DNA of 64,000 nt from Merdimmobilis hominis (GTDB lineage: Bacteria; Bacillota; Clostridia; Oscillospirales; Ruminococcaceae), in the NCBI RefSeq assembly GCF_021109255.1, contig NZ_JAJODG010000002.1; one strand, written 5' to 3'. Made by a program: the position numbers and the translations under genes. Below, one piece after another: positions 24,552 through 32,779 of this stretch. The notes under the pieces are model-generated. The model had not been told where the DNA came from. It did no database searches and was given only the letters and a program-made list of their open reading frames with translations. Numbering within the stretch: position 1 is the stretch's first letter; the number at the start of each line of letters is the position of its first letter.

Positions 24552-26669
24552 ATGAGTCTTGAGACAAAAACCAGAAACCCTGTGGAGTATTTCGGCGAAA
24601 ATGTGTTTGACGACCGGGTGATGCGGGAGCGCCTGCCCAAGGAGACCTACCGCGCCTTGAAACAGTGCGTAGGGGAGGGCCTGCCCCTCACTGCCAAAAT
24701 CGCTGAAGTGGTGGCCAACGCCATGAAGGATTGGGCCATCTCCAAAGGGGCGACCCATTACACCCATTGGTTCCAGCCTCTCAACGGGTTCACCGCGGAG
24801 AAGCACGAATCCTTTATCTCGCCCATCGACAACGGCGGCGCTATTATGGAGTTCTCCGGCAAAATGCTGATCAAAGGCGAGTCGGACGCCTCCAGCTTCC
24901 CCTCCGGCGGATTGCGGGCGGTGTTTGAAGCCCGGGGCTATACCATGTGGGACCCCACCTCTCCCGCCTTTTTGAAGGAGGACCGGGCCGGGGTAACCCT
25001 GTGCATCCCCACCGCCTTCTGCGCCTGGAGCGGCGAGGCCCTGGACGAGAAGACCCCGCTGCTGCGGTCGGTCAAGGCCCTCAATAAGCATGCGCTGCGC
25101 CTCTGCCGGCTGTTTGGCGACCACGATGTCAAACAGGTACATACTTCCGTGGGCGCGGAGCAGGAGTATTTCCTCATCGACCTGGACCACTACCGCCAGC
25201 GCAAGGATTTGGTCCTCACCGGGCGCACCTTGTTCGGCGCCAAGCCCAGCAAGACCCAGGAGATGAGCGACCACTACTACGCCGGCTTAAATGAGCAGGT
25301 GGCCGGCTTTATGAAGGAGATCGACGAGGCCCTGTGGAAGATGGGCGTCTCGGCCAAGACAAAGCACAACGAAGCCGCCCCCTGCCAGCATGAGCTGGCC
25401 CCCATTTTCTCGGTGGAAAACATCTCTGCTGACCAGAACCAGCTAATCATGGAGACCCTACAGCGGGTAGCCCTCAAACACAACCTGGCCTGCCTTCTCC
25501 ATGAAAAACCTTTTGAATACATCAACGGCTCAGGCAAGCACAACAACTGGTCTATCACCACCGACAACGGCCAAAATCTGTTAGAGCCCGGAGACAACCC
25601 CTATGACAACGCTAAATTCGTGGTATTCCTCTGCGCGGTGATCCAGGCCATCGATAAGCATGCCGGCCTGTTGCGGGTGTCCGCTGCCAGTGCCAGCAAC
25701 GACCACCGGCTGGGTGGGTACGAGGCCCCTCCTGCGGTGATCTCCATCTGCCTGGGCGAGCCGCTGTCCGACATCCTGAAAAACATCGCCTGCCAGGCGG
25801 AACACGGGGAGGAATCCAAGCGGATGCTGGACTTTGGCGTTCCCACCATGCCCCAGATGTACGCCGACTCCTGCGACCGCAACCGCACCAGCCCCTTTGC
25901 CTTCACCGGCAATAAGTTTGAATTCCGGATGCTGGGTTCCTCCCAGACCATCTCCTGGGCCAACACCATCCTCAACACTATTGTGGCCGAGACCCTGGAT
26001 GAGTTCGCCACCCGCCTGGAAGGGGCGGAGGACTTTGACGGGGAGATTCAGCGGATCATTGCCGACGTATATGAGAACCACAGCCGGGTAATCTTCAACG
26101 GCAACGGCTACTCCCAGGAGTGGATGGAGGAGGCGGCCCGCCGGGGCCTGCCCAACCTGAAAAACACTGTGGAGGCCGCCAAGGAGCTGATCCGCCCCGA
26201 AGTGGTAGAGTTATTTGACAAATACGATGTCTATGACCGCCAGGAGATGGCCGCCCGTTATGACATCATGCTGGACATCTACACCCGCCGCATCCTCATT
26301 GAGGCCCGCACCATGGCGGAGATGGCCCGCACCCAGCTGTACCCAGCCATCAGCCGGTACCTGACCGAGGCCGCCCAGGCGGTGAAGGCCCTGGGGGATA
26401 TTGGCAAGGCCTCCCGCTCCCAACAGGATAAGCTGGACTGCCTCATCTCCCTCCTGGATTCGATGGATGAGGACATCGTACTGCTCACCGACAAGATCGG
26501 ACGGGCGGATGGTATGAAGAAGGACCACGAAGCCTGTGCCGCCTTCTGCGCCGGGGAGATCTTGCCCGCCATGAACGACCTGCGGGTGGTCACCGACCGC
26601 CTGGAGTCGATGGTAGACAGCCGGTTCTGGCCCATCCCCACCTACAGCGAAATCCTCTTCAACGTCTAG
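24552..26669 (+). CDS. glnA: glutamine synthetase type III
   Basis: This large form of glutamine synthetase makes glutamine from glutamate, ammonia and ATP. The 705 residues are far longer than type I (about 450) and match the GSIII class. The N-terminal motif THYTHWFQPLNGFTAEKHES, then SFPSGGLR, VGAEQEYFLID, KHNEAAPCQHELAPIF and NRTSPFAFTGNKFEFR provide the catalytic and metal sites. The ATG after GAGGTG is chosen; the longer frame crosses the preceding terminator. A strong terminator follows, so the gene appears monocistronic. No PII gene or GlnR-like operator was recognised nearby. Confidence 0.96.
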   Translation: MSLETKTRNPVEYFGENVFDDRVMRERLPKETYRALKQCVGEGLPLTAKIAEVVANAMKDWAISKGATHYTHWFQPLNGFTAEKHESFISPIDNGGAIMEFSGKMLIKGESDASSFPSGGLRAVFEARGYTMWDPTSPAFLKEDRAGVTLCIPTAFCAWSGEALDEKTPLLRSVKALNKHALRLCRLFGDHDVKQVHTSVGAEQEYFLIDLDHYRQRKDLVLTGRTLFGAKPSKTQEMSDHYYAGLNEQVAGFMKEIDEALWKMGVSAKTKHNEAAPCQHELAPIFSVENISADQNQLIMETLQRVALKHNLACLLHEKPFEYINGSGKHNNWSITTDNGQNLLEPGDNPYDNAKFVVFLCAVIQAIDKHAGLLRVSAASASNDHRLGGYEAPPAVISICLGEPLSDILKNIACQAEHGEESKRMLDFGVPTMPQMYADSCDRNRTSPFAFTGNKFEFRMLGSSQTISWANTILNTIVAETLDEFATRLEGAEDFDGEIQRIIADVYENHSRVIFNGNGYSQEWMEEAARRGLPNLKNTVEAAKELIRPEVVELFDKYDVYDRQEMAARYDIMLDIYTRRILIEARTMAEMARTQLYPAISRYLTEAAQAVKALGDIGKASRSQQDKLDCLISLLDSMDEDIVLLTDKIGRADGMKKDHEACAAFCAGEILPAMNDLRVVTDRLESMVDSRFWPIPTYSEILFNV

Positions 26670-26711
26670 GGGAGAAATCGGGCATCTGGTAAAAATTCCA
26701 TGAATTATTTG

Positions 26712-26745
26712 GGAAAAGGTGGCATATAGGCCACCTTTTCCTTTA
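26712..26745 (+). terminator. rho-independent terminator of glnA
   Basis: GGAAAAGGTGGC and GCCACCTTTTCC form a perfect stem with a six-base loop, followed by TTTAT. Confidence 0.85.
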
Positions 26746-26846
26746 TACTAAATTCTATGGAATTTCTCGGCTGGGGAAAGGGAGCGGTATGCGCTCCCTC
26801 ACCGGGGAAAACGGTACTATCCCAGCGGCTTTTCCAATAGGATAGG

Positions 26847-28622
26847 ATGAAGAATGGAACAAAGGGGGAGAAAGCCCTGAAAAAACAAAACCGGCAGTCG
26901 GTCTTGGAGGGAGCGCTGATTTTGATGGCCGCCACTGTGGTGGTCAAGGTGATTGGCGCGCTGTTTAAAATCCCCTTGGCCAATATTTTAGGCGGCGGGG
27001 GAATGGGGTACTTTATGACGGCATACAGCCTGTTCAACCCACTGTATGCCCTAGCTACGGCGGGCCTGCCGGTGGCAGTGTCCAAACTGGTGTCGGAGAG
27101 CGTGGCACGGGGCCGCTGCCAGGACGCCAAACGGGTGTTCCGGCTTTCCCTGTGTCTCTTCCTAGCTACGGGTACCTTGGGCTGCATCGCCATGGTGCTG
27201 GGGGCAAGGTCCTTCTCCCAGGCGGTGGGCAACCCTGGTGCTGCCTTGGCGGTGGCGGTGATGGGCCCGGCGGTCTTCTTCGGGTGCTTCACCTCCGCTT
27301 TCCGGGGATACAATGAGGGCCTTCGCAACATGACCCCAACCGCCCTTTCCCAGGTGGTGGAAGCGGTGGCCCGGCTGGTGTTCGGCATTGCCTTTGCCAC
27401 CTATCTGCTGCATCACGGCATGGCGGAATATGCCTCCTATGGCACAGTGTACGGCCAGGCGGCAGCTTCCCTGGAGGACGCCCAGCGGTTGGTGCTGCCG
27501 GTGGCTTCGGCAGGGGCGGTGGCAGGCATCTCGGTGAGCACCGCCTGCGGGAGTCTCTTTTTGCTGCTGCGGCAGTTCTTCTGCCGGGATGGCATCACTC
27601 GGGAGCAGCTGGCCTCTTCCCCCAGGGCCCGTTCCCGGAGGGAGCTGGGGCGGATGCTCCTCACGGTGGCATTGCCGGTTTGTCTGGCCTCCGCGGCGGT
27701 CAATCTGACCTCTCTCATTGACCTGGGCTCCATCATGAACCGGCTTTCCACTGCCTTAGAAGAAAACCCCCAGGCAATTTTGAATATGTATGGGGGGCTA
27801 CTGCCTGAGGGGATGACCCTTTCTGAGATCCCCAACTACCTGTATGGTTCTTACACCGGTTTGGCGGTGACGGTGTTCAACCTGGTGCCGGCACTGACCG
27901 TCACCTTCGGCACCAGTGCCCTGCCGGCGGTCTCCTCCTCTTGGGCGGTGAAGAACTACCAGGCCACCAAACGGAATATCCAGTCCATTTTGCGGATCAC
28001 CGCCTTGGTGGCCATCCCGGCGGGCCTGGGGATTTTCGCCCTTTCCGGGCCGATTTTAAACCTTTTGTTTTCCTCCCGGGCGGCGGAGGCGGCCATCGCC
28101 GCCCCAGTGCTGCGGTGGATGGGCTTGGCGGTGATTTTGGTGGCCATGGCCAGCCCGGTCAACAGCATGCTCCAGGCGGTGGGCCGGGCCGATGTGCCGG
28201 TGAAGATGATCCTGGCCGGGGGCCTTGTGAAGCTGGGCTGCAACTACCTGCTCATCGCCGTGCCGGAAATCAACATCAAGGGCGCGCCGGTGGGGACTAT
28301 TTTGTGCTATGGGCTGATCCTTTCGGTCAGCCTTAGAATCCTCTGCCGGGAAACCGGCATCGCTTTGGAGTGGGGAAAAACGTTTGGCAAGCCCTTCCTT
28401 GCCGGGATTGGCTGCGCCCTCTGCGCCTGGGCCGCCTATGGGTTTTTCTCCCGCGGGGTGTTCTCCAGCCGCCTTTCCACCCTGGCCGCCGTGGCGGTTG
28501 GAGGGGGATTTTACCTAATGTTTTTGCTGTTTTCCAAGGGATTTGTCAAAGAAGACGTTTTAATGCTGCCAGGGGGAGAAAAAGTTTCGAAAATACTTGA
28601 AAAATACTCTCTTTTGGGGTAA
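26847..28622 (+). CDS. MOP-superfamily flippase (SpoVB/YabM-like)
   Basis: This 591-residue polytopic membrane protein, with roughly 14 hydrophobic segments, belongs to the polysaccharide biosynthesis/MurJ-like group of lipid-linked precursor flippases. The N-terminal segment LEGALILMAATVVVKVIGAL followed by FKIPLANILG is typical of SpoVB/YabM proteins. mazG (yabN-like) and rqcP (yabO-like) follow, the same order as yabM-yabN-yabO in Bacillus, which supports a YabM-type assignment. The ATG has only a moderate AGGATAGG-like site; a CTG after AAAGGGGGAG, 30 bases downstream, is an alternative start. Confidence 0.87.
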   Translation: MKNGTKGEKALKKQNRQSVLEGALILMAATVVVKVIGALFKIPLANILGGGGMGYFMTAYSLFNPLYALATAGLPVAVSKLVSESVARGRCQDAKRVFRLSLCLFLATGTLGCIAMVLGARSFSQAVGNPGAALAVAVMGPAVFFGCFTSAFRGYNEGLRNMTPTALSQVVEAVARLVFGIAFATYLLHHGMAEYASYGTVYGQAAASLEDAQRLVLPVASAGAVAGISVSTACGSLFLLLRQFFCRDGITREQLASSPRARSRRELGRMLLTVALPVCLASAAVNLTSLIDLGSIMNRLSTALEENPQAILNMYGGLLPEGMTLSEIPNYLYGSYTGLAVTVFNLVPALTVTFGTSALPAVSSSWAVKNYQATKRNIQSILRITALVAIPAGLGIFALSGPILNLLFSSRAAEAAIAAPVLRWMGLAVILVAMASPVNSMLQAVGRADVPVKMILAGGLVKLGCNYLLIAVPEINIKGAPVGTILCYGLILSVSLRILCRETGIALEWGKTFGKPFLAGIGCALCAWAAYGFFSRGVFSSRLSTLAAVAVGGGFYLMFLLFSKGFVKEDVLMLPGGEKVSKILEKYSLLG

Positions 28623-28625
28623 TAT
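28597..28625 (+). promoter_or_regulatory. promoter of mazG, inside the end of the flippase gene
   Basis: TTGAAA and TAATAT are 17 bases apart; a TATAAT hexamer begins 2 bases further on. Confidence 0.6.
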
Positions 28626-28670
28626 AATTAGTGCTTGCCCGGAATAATTGGAAAACTTGGGGTGTCCGCT

Positions 28671-29492
28671 TTGTCTGTTGATTTCGCGTTTAAAGAAACA
28701 TATTCCATCGAAGATCTTCTCGCCATCATGCGCATTCTGCGGGGGGAAAATGGCTGCCCCTGGGATCGGGAACAGACCCATCAGTCCATCCGCAACAATT
28801 TTATCGAGGAGACCTACGAAGCGGTGGAGGCCATCGACAACAGCGACCCGGTCCTTCTGGAAGAGGAACTGGGCGACGTGCTGTTGCAGGTGGTCTACCA
28901 TGCGGAAATGGAGCGGGAAGCCGGCAGATTTTCCTTTGAGGATGTGGCCGACGGCATCTGCCAGAAGCTGATCCAGCGCCATCCCCATATTTTTGGCGAC
29001 GTTGTCGCCGGCACCACAGACGAGGTGCTGGACAACTGGGATGAAATCAAAAAGAAAACCAAAGGGCAGACGACCTATACCGATACTCTCAAGAGTGTTC
29101 CAAAGGTGTTCCCTTCTCTCATGCGCGCGGCCAAGGTGCAGAAGCGCGCGGCAAAATCCGGCTTTGCTTACCCCGACGGGAATTGGGCCATGGAGGCCCT
29201 TTCCAGCGAGGTGGAGGAACTTCGGGAGGCGCTGCGGCAGAACGACCTATCCGCTGCCAGTGAGGAATTGGGCGACCTGTTGCTTTCGGCGGCCAATCTA
29301 TCCCGGTATCTGGATGTGGATGCGGAAGAGTGCCTCGGCACCTCCTGCGACAAATTCATTTCCCGGTTTGAGAGGCTGGAAGAGCTAGCCGCCTCCCGCA
29401 AGGTTGACATGAAAAAGGCATCCCCCCAAGAGATAATCGCCTTGTGGGAGGAAGCCAAGAGACAGCATAAGTCCCCAAATCCATCGATTTAA
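28671..29492 (+). CDS. mazG: nucleoside triphosphate pyrophosphohydrolase MazG
   Basis: MazG hydrolyses (d)NTPs to monophosphates and pyrophosphate, removing damaged nucleotides. The 273 residues contain two MazG domains. The first starts LLAIMRILRGENGCPWDREQ with EELGDVLLQVVYHAE. The second has EVEELREALRQND and EELGDLLLSAANLSRYL. I chose the TTG that begins SVDFAFKETYSIEDL, with TTGGGGTG upstream; a TTG 36 bases earlier is possible. The TetraPyrrole methylase domain of the longer YabN form is absent. Confidence 0.92.
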   Translation: MSVDFAFKETYSIEDLLAIMRILRGENGCPWDREQTHQSIRNNFIEETYEAVEAIDNSDPVLLEEELGDVLLQVVYHAEMEREAGRFSFEDVADGICQKLIQRHPHIFGDVVAGTTDEVLDNWDEIKKKTKGQTTYTDTLKSVPKVFPSLMRAAKVQKRAAKSGFAYPDGNWAMEALSSEVEELREALRQNDLSAASEELGDLLLSAANLSRYLDVDAEECLGTSCDKFISRFERLEELAASRKVDMKKASPQEIIALWEEAKRQHKSPNPSI

Positions 29493-29514
29493 AAAGTACG
29501 GAGGTTTATCCAAA

Positions 29515-29790
29515 ATGACAAAAGCAGAATTGATTAATGTTGTAGCCCAGAAGACCGAGCTTTCCAAAAAAGACAGCGAAAAAGCTGTTTCCGCTGTTGT
29601 AGACGCCATCACCGAAGCCCTGGCTTCTGGCGATAAAGTATCTCTGGTTGGCTTTGGTACCTTTGAGGTCAAAGAGCGCGGCGAGAGAAAAGGCATCAAT
29701 CCCCGCACCAAAGAGGAGATCACCATTGCCGCTTCCAAGCTGCCCTGCTTCAAAGCTGGTAAAGCGCTGAAAGATTCTGTTTCCAAATAG
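29515..29790 (+). CDS. hup: HU-family DNA-binding protein
   Basis: HU is the abundant histone-like protein that bends and compacts DNA. The 91 residues start MTKAELINVVAQKTELSKKD and contain GFGTFEVKERGERKGINPRT, the DNA-contacting beta-arm signature with the Arg-x-Gly-Arg-like stretch, and IAASKLPCFKAGKAL. GGAGG precedes the ATG by 9 bases. Codon choice and its own terminator fit high expression. Confidence 0.97.
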   Translation: MTKAELINVVAQKTELSKKDSEKAVSAVVDAITEALASGDKVSLVGFGTFEVKERGERKGINPRTKEEITIAASKLPCFKAGKALKDSVSK

Positions 29791-29809
29791 TATTTGAGAA
29801 AACCCTGTA

Positions 29810-29845
29810 AAATCGGGAGTGCGTTGACGCATTCCCGATTTTTTG
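29810..29845 (+). terminator. rho-independent terminator of hup
   Basis: AAATCGGGAGTGCG and CGCATTCCCGATTT pair around TTGA and are followed by a T run. Confidence 0.92.
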
Positions 29846-29888
29846 TTATGCTGGTCTTAACAAGACCCAGTACAAGGAGGAAATCTGT

Positions 29889-31562
29889 ATGAAATACCGG
29901 CTGTTGGCCCTTTTGCTGGCTGCGTTGCTGCTGGCGGGGTGCCAGGATCGAAGCGGCCCTGCGCCATCCTCTTCTTCTGAGGTGGAAAGTGCCGGTTCTG
30001 CGTCCGAGGGGCCCCGCACCCCTTTGGAGACAGCGCTGGATGAGAACATCGCTTCAGCCTTTCCCACTGGCAGCGATTGGGAAGCCCTTTCCGCCTTTGG
30101 CATCACAGCCCAGGCCGGCCGGGGGGAGTTTGTAAACCAAAGGGAATACCGTTGCCCAGTGACCATTCAAAATGCCGAAGGGGAAAAAGCGACCCTCGTT
30201 GCCTCCGGGATTTACAAGCCAGGGGATATCCCCGATGATCCAGGGGAGAATTTGCGTATTTCCATCTGTGGCTTTCTGCCGGCGGGGGAGGATAAGCTGT
30301 TGCTGGCAGATGCCTTCCAAGTGAAGCTGATCTCCATCAGCCATCTGGAGGAAGAGCCCCAGATGCTGTACTCCATCCCGCCGGAGGAGGGCTCCGTGGT
30401 GGATGCCGCCTATGATCCCCAGGGAGGGTACCTGGTGCTGACGGTGGATGCCAACTCCAACACCCTGATCCACCTGGATCTTTCCGGCAAAGAGACAGGC
30501 AGAACCCACATCCCCAAGCCGGAGAGCTCCCAAAGCGCCCTGTTTGGCCCATATGAACGGATGACCCGGACAAACGACTGCCAATACCTCCCCCTAGGGC
30601 AGATGCAGTATATCTCCATGGAGGAGCCGGCCTGGCTTTTGGAGGATAGAGCCCTGTGGGATCCCTCCACCAAAGAATTGCGGGAAAACTTTGGAACCTT
30701 CTTCCGCTGGGAAGGGGAGGAGTGCCATCTTCGCCTCTGCCGGGGGGAGGTGGGAGGGGAAGCTCTCGCCCTTTTGGAGAGGCCCGGGGAAAAGACGTTG
30801 GGCTTCTTCTTTGATGGCTCGGCCATCGACCCCAGCTTGGGGGCTTATGAGGGGGGTAAAGAATGGATCACCGGCTATGCGGCGGAACTTTCCGTCCCCC
30901 GTCTCCGCCTGGAAGCCGGGGAGCTTCGGATGGCCATGGCCTTTGACTTCGAAGCCCAAACCGCCCAGGTGGAATACTCTTACACCCCCGCTGACCTGCA
31001 AGGGATCGGCCCGGTCTGCTCTTCCCCCAGCGGTGCAAGGGCGGTATATCTCCCCTCAACGGGCGGCATGGGAGATGCCATGTGGGGCAATTACGCCCTC
31101 TATGACAGCGCAAAGGGAACAGTGGAGTATCTGGCACCCTCTCTGGGAGCTTCTTCTGCCTTTTTTGCCGGGGAGGAGCGGGTTTTTGTCAACAACCTGG
31201 AATCTCTGTCCCTGTATGATGCCGCCACCGCACAACCCATTGAGAAGAACATCCCCATCCCGTCAGATCAAAGCGGCAAGGCCCGGTGGGCAATCGCCTG
31301 CATAGGGGATGCCAAACACCAATTGGCACTGGCCCTCTGCCGGGAGGCAGGCTACGACTTCCCGGAGGAGACCGTCCCGGTCTCATTGGTGGTGTATGAC
31401 CTTTCCGGCCAGGTGATCCGGGACATCCCCACCGATATCCGGACGCCTTATGTTTCCAAAAACTACCCCTACAGCCCGGATATCCAGCTGGACGGCCAGG
31501 GAAACCTGCTGGTCCGCAACGGGGAGGGCGCCCTTTTAGGCACCATTCCCTATCTCCAATAG
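29889..31562 (+). CDS. secreted lipoprotein of unknown function
   Basis: The 557 residues begin with a lipoprotein signal peptide; the lipobox LLAGC places the lipidated cysteine near residue 18, followed by a Ser/Pro-rich tether. The mature part has repeated strand-rich segments (for example GGYLVLTVDANSNTLIHLDL and ARAVYLPSTGG) reminiscent of a beta-propeller, but no catalytic motif is recognisable and no family can be named. AAGGAGG precedes the ATG. rqcP follows after 14 bases, so the two are probably co-transcribed despite acting in different compartments. Confidence 0.75.
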   Translation: MKYRLLALLLAALLLAGCQDRSGPAPSSSSEVESAGSASEGPRTPLETALDENIASAFPTGSDWEALSAFGITAQAGRGEFVNQREYRCPVTIQNAEGEKATLVASGIYKPGDIPDDPGENLRISICGFLPAGEDKLLLADAFQVKLISISHLEEEPQMLYSIPPEEGSVVDAAYDPQGGYLVLTVDANSNTLIHLDLSGKETGRTHIPKPESSQSALFGPYERMTRTNDCQYLPLGQMQYISMEEPAWLLEDRALWDPSTKELRENFGTFFRWEGEECHLRLCRGEVGGEALALLERPGEKTLGFFFDGSAIDPSLGAYEGGKEWITGYAAELSVPRLRLEAGELRMAMAFDFEAQTAQVEYSYTPADLQGIGPVCSSPSGARAVYLPSTGGMGDAMWGNYALYDSAKGTVEYLAPSLGASSAFFAGEERVFVNNLESLSLYDAATAQPIEKNIPIPSDQSGKARWAIACIGDAKHQLALALCREAGYDFPEETVPVSLVVYDLSGQVIRDIPTDIRTPYVSKNYPYSPDIQLDGQGNLLVRNGEGALLGTIPYLQ

Positions 31563-31576
31563 AAAGAAGGAACAAT

Positions 31577-31819
31577 ATGCGTTTGGATAAATATTTGAAG
31601 GTGACCCGGCTGATCAAGCGGCGCACCATTGCCAACGAGGCCTGCGACGCCGGCCGGATCTCGGTCAATGGCAAACCTGCCCGCGCCTCCTATGATGTCA
31701 AGGTCGGGGATGTGCTGGAGATCAACCTGGGCTCCAAGCCCCTCAAGGTAAAGGTGCTGGAGGTCAGCGAATACGCCACCAAAGAGACTGCCAGCACCCA
31801 GTATGTGGTGGTCGATTAG
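31577..31819 (+). CDS. rqcP: S4-domain RNA-binding protein RqcP (YabO/Hsp15-like)
   Basis: RqcP helps the ribosome-associated quality-control factor RqcH add alanine tails on obstructed large subunits. The 80-residue protein is essentially one S4 domain: MRLDKYLKVTRLIKRRTIAN, then GRISVNGKPARASYDVKVGD and LEINLG. The length and the neighbourhood behind mazG match the Bacillus yabN-yabO order. The yabP and yabQ sporulation genes that usually follow are not present at this place. Confidence 0.92.
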   Translation: MRLDKYLKVTRLIKRRTIANEACDAGRISVNGKPARASYDVKVGDVLEINLGSKPLKVKVLEVSEYATKETASTQYVVVD

Positions 31820-31832
31820 AAGCGCGCACAGA

Positions 31833-31873
31833 AAAAGCATCCTTCGGGAAATGCCCCGGAGGATGCTTTTTTT
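31833..31873. terminator. bidirectional terminator between convergent genes
   Basis: AAAAAGCATCCTTCGGG and CCCCGGAGGATGCTTTTTTT form a long stem with A/T runs on both sides. It serves rqcP on the plus strand and the membrane-anchored protein gene on the minus strand. Confidence 0.88.
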
Positions 31874-32399
31874 ATCCATTTGTAGCGATGTAAAGGGTTA
31901 CCGGCTGTTCCAGTTCCCCCAGGATTTCGCCGTCCATGGGGTCGAGGATGTGCAACAAAGCGGTGGCTGGGTATTTCCCCTTGGGGAGAGGCCGGTTCAA
32001 TAGCCCCTCGCTCACCTGGCACCCTGCTGGGATCACCCCGGATTGGTACACCGTCTCGCCAGGTAGCACAATATCCACCTGCATGTCGTATTCGTTGGAG
32101 CCGTGGTTGAGGAGAAGGAGGTTCCCCGCCTTGTCCCCAGCGGCAAAGTAGGGGGTGGCGTTGAGGGTGTAGACGAATTCCCCCTCCTGGTTGGGGGAGA
32201 AGGAGTCCGGATCTTGCATCTCCACCTGGTTGGGGTCGAGGGCCTGGGGGTCGGTAACTGGCTGGGCGGTGACAGCCGCCTCTGGAGAAGAAGGGCTTCT
32301 CAAAAACAGCGCCAGGCATCCGGCTGCCACGGCGACAATGGCCAGCATCAGCAAAATGGAAAGCTGCTGGTGTTTTTTGTTTTTGCGGCGAATGTCCAT
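31872..32399 (-). CDS. single-pass membrane-anchored protein of unknown function
   Basis: The 175 residues have a basic start (MDIRRKNKKHQQ), one transmembrane helix (about residues 13-33), then an exported domain with strand-rich segments such as EGEFVYTLNATPYFAAGD and LLLLNHGSNEYDMQVDIVL. No family was recognised; the domain could be an Ig-like fold. GGAGG lies 7 bases before the ATG, which settles this start. The longer frame upstream is repeat family 2 sequence. It converges with rqcP. Confidence 0.8.
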   Translation of the reverse strand: MDIRRKNKKHQQLSILLMLAIVAVAAGCLALFLRSPSSPEAAVTAQPVTDPQALDPNQVEMQDPDSFSPNQEGEFVYTLNATPYFAAGDKAGNLLLLNHGSNEYDMQVDIVLPGETVYQSGVIPAGCQVSEGLLNRPLPKGKYPATALLHILDPMDGEILGELEQPVTLYIATNG

Positions 32400-32432
32400 A
32401 GGGCGGCCTCCGTTCGACTTTTTCTGTGGTTC

Positions 32433-32655
32433 ATTATACCACAAAGTCTGCACAAACGGCAAGAATTGCGATGCGGCTGTTGCCGCAAAGGGCTTCGCCC
32501 TACAAGCAATTCTTCGAATGCCACAGCTTTGCCTGTGGCTATTGTACCTCAATGTCTGCACAAACGGCAAGAATTGCGGTGCGGCTGTTGCCGCAAAGGG
32601 CCTCGCCCTGCAAGCAATTCTTCGAATGCCACAGCTTTGCTGTGGCTATTATACC
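32433..32655 (-). repeat. hairpin repeat family 2, two tandem units of ~108 bases
   Basis: The motif ATTATACC / ATTGTACC / ATTATACC recurs at 32433, 32541 and 32648, giving two units of 108 and 107 bases that differ at only a few positions. Read on the minus strand, each unit has GGTATAAT or GGTACAAT, a hairpin GCCACAGCAAAGCTGTGGC, ATTCGAAGAATTGCTTG, a GCGGCAACAGCCGC hairpin, CAATTCTTGCC and GTTTGTGCAGAC. The units fill the gap between the membrane-anchored protein and the radical SAM gene. With only two long, self-complementary units it is not a CRISPR. Confidence 0.88.
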
Positions 32656-32779
32656 GCAGAATGAGGGGGATGGCAACGAGGGGAGAGTGGAAATCCGCTG
32701 GTTTTTATGTTACAATAGTACAATAGTTCGAGAATGTGGGCTGGGAAGATTGCCCGCAAACAAAAATGGGAGGGTGGAT

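Noticed and set aside
32433..32655. Possible CRISPR array
   Set aside because: There are only two units of ~108 bases with no short repeat and unique spacer structure, the units are internally self-complementary, and single copies occur elsewhere.
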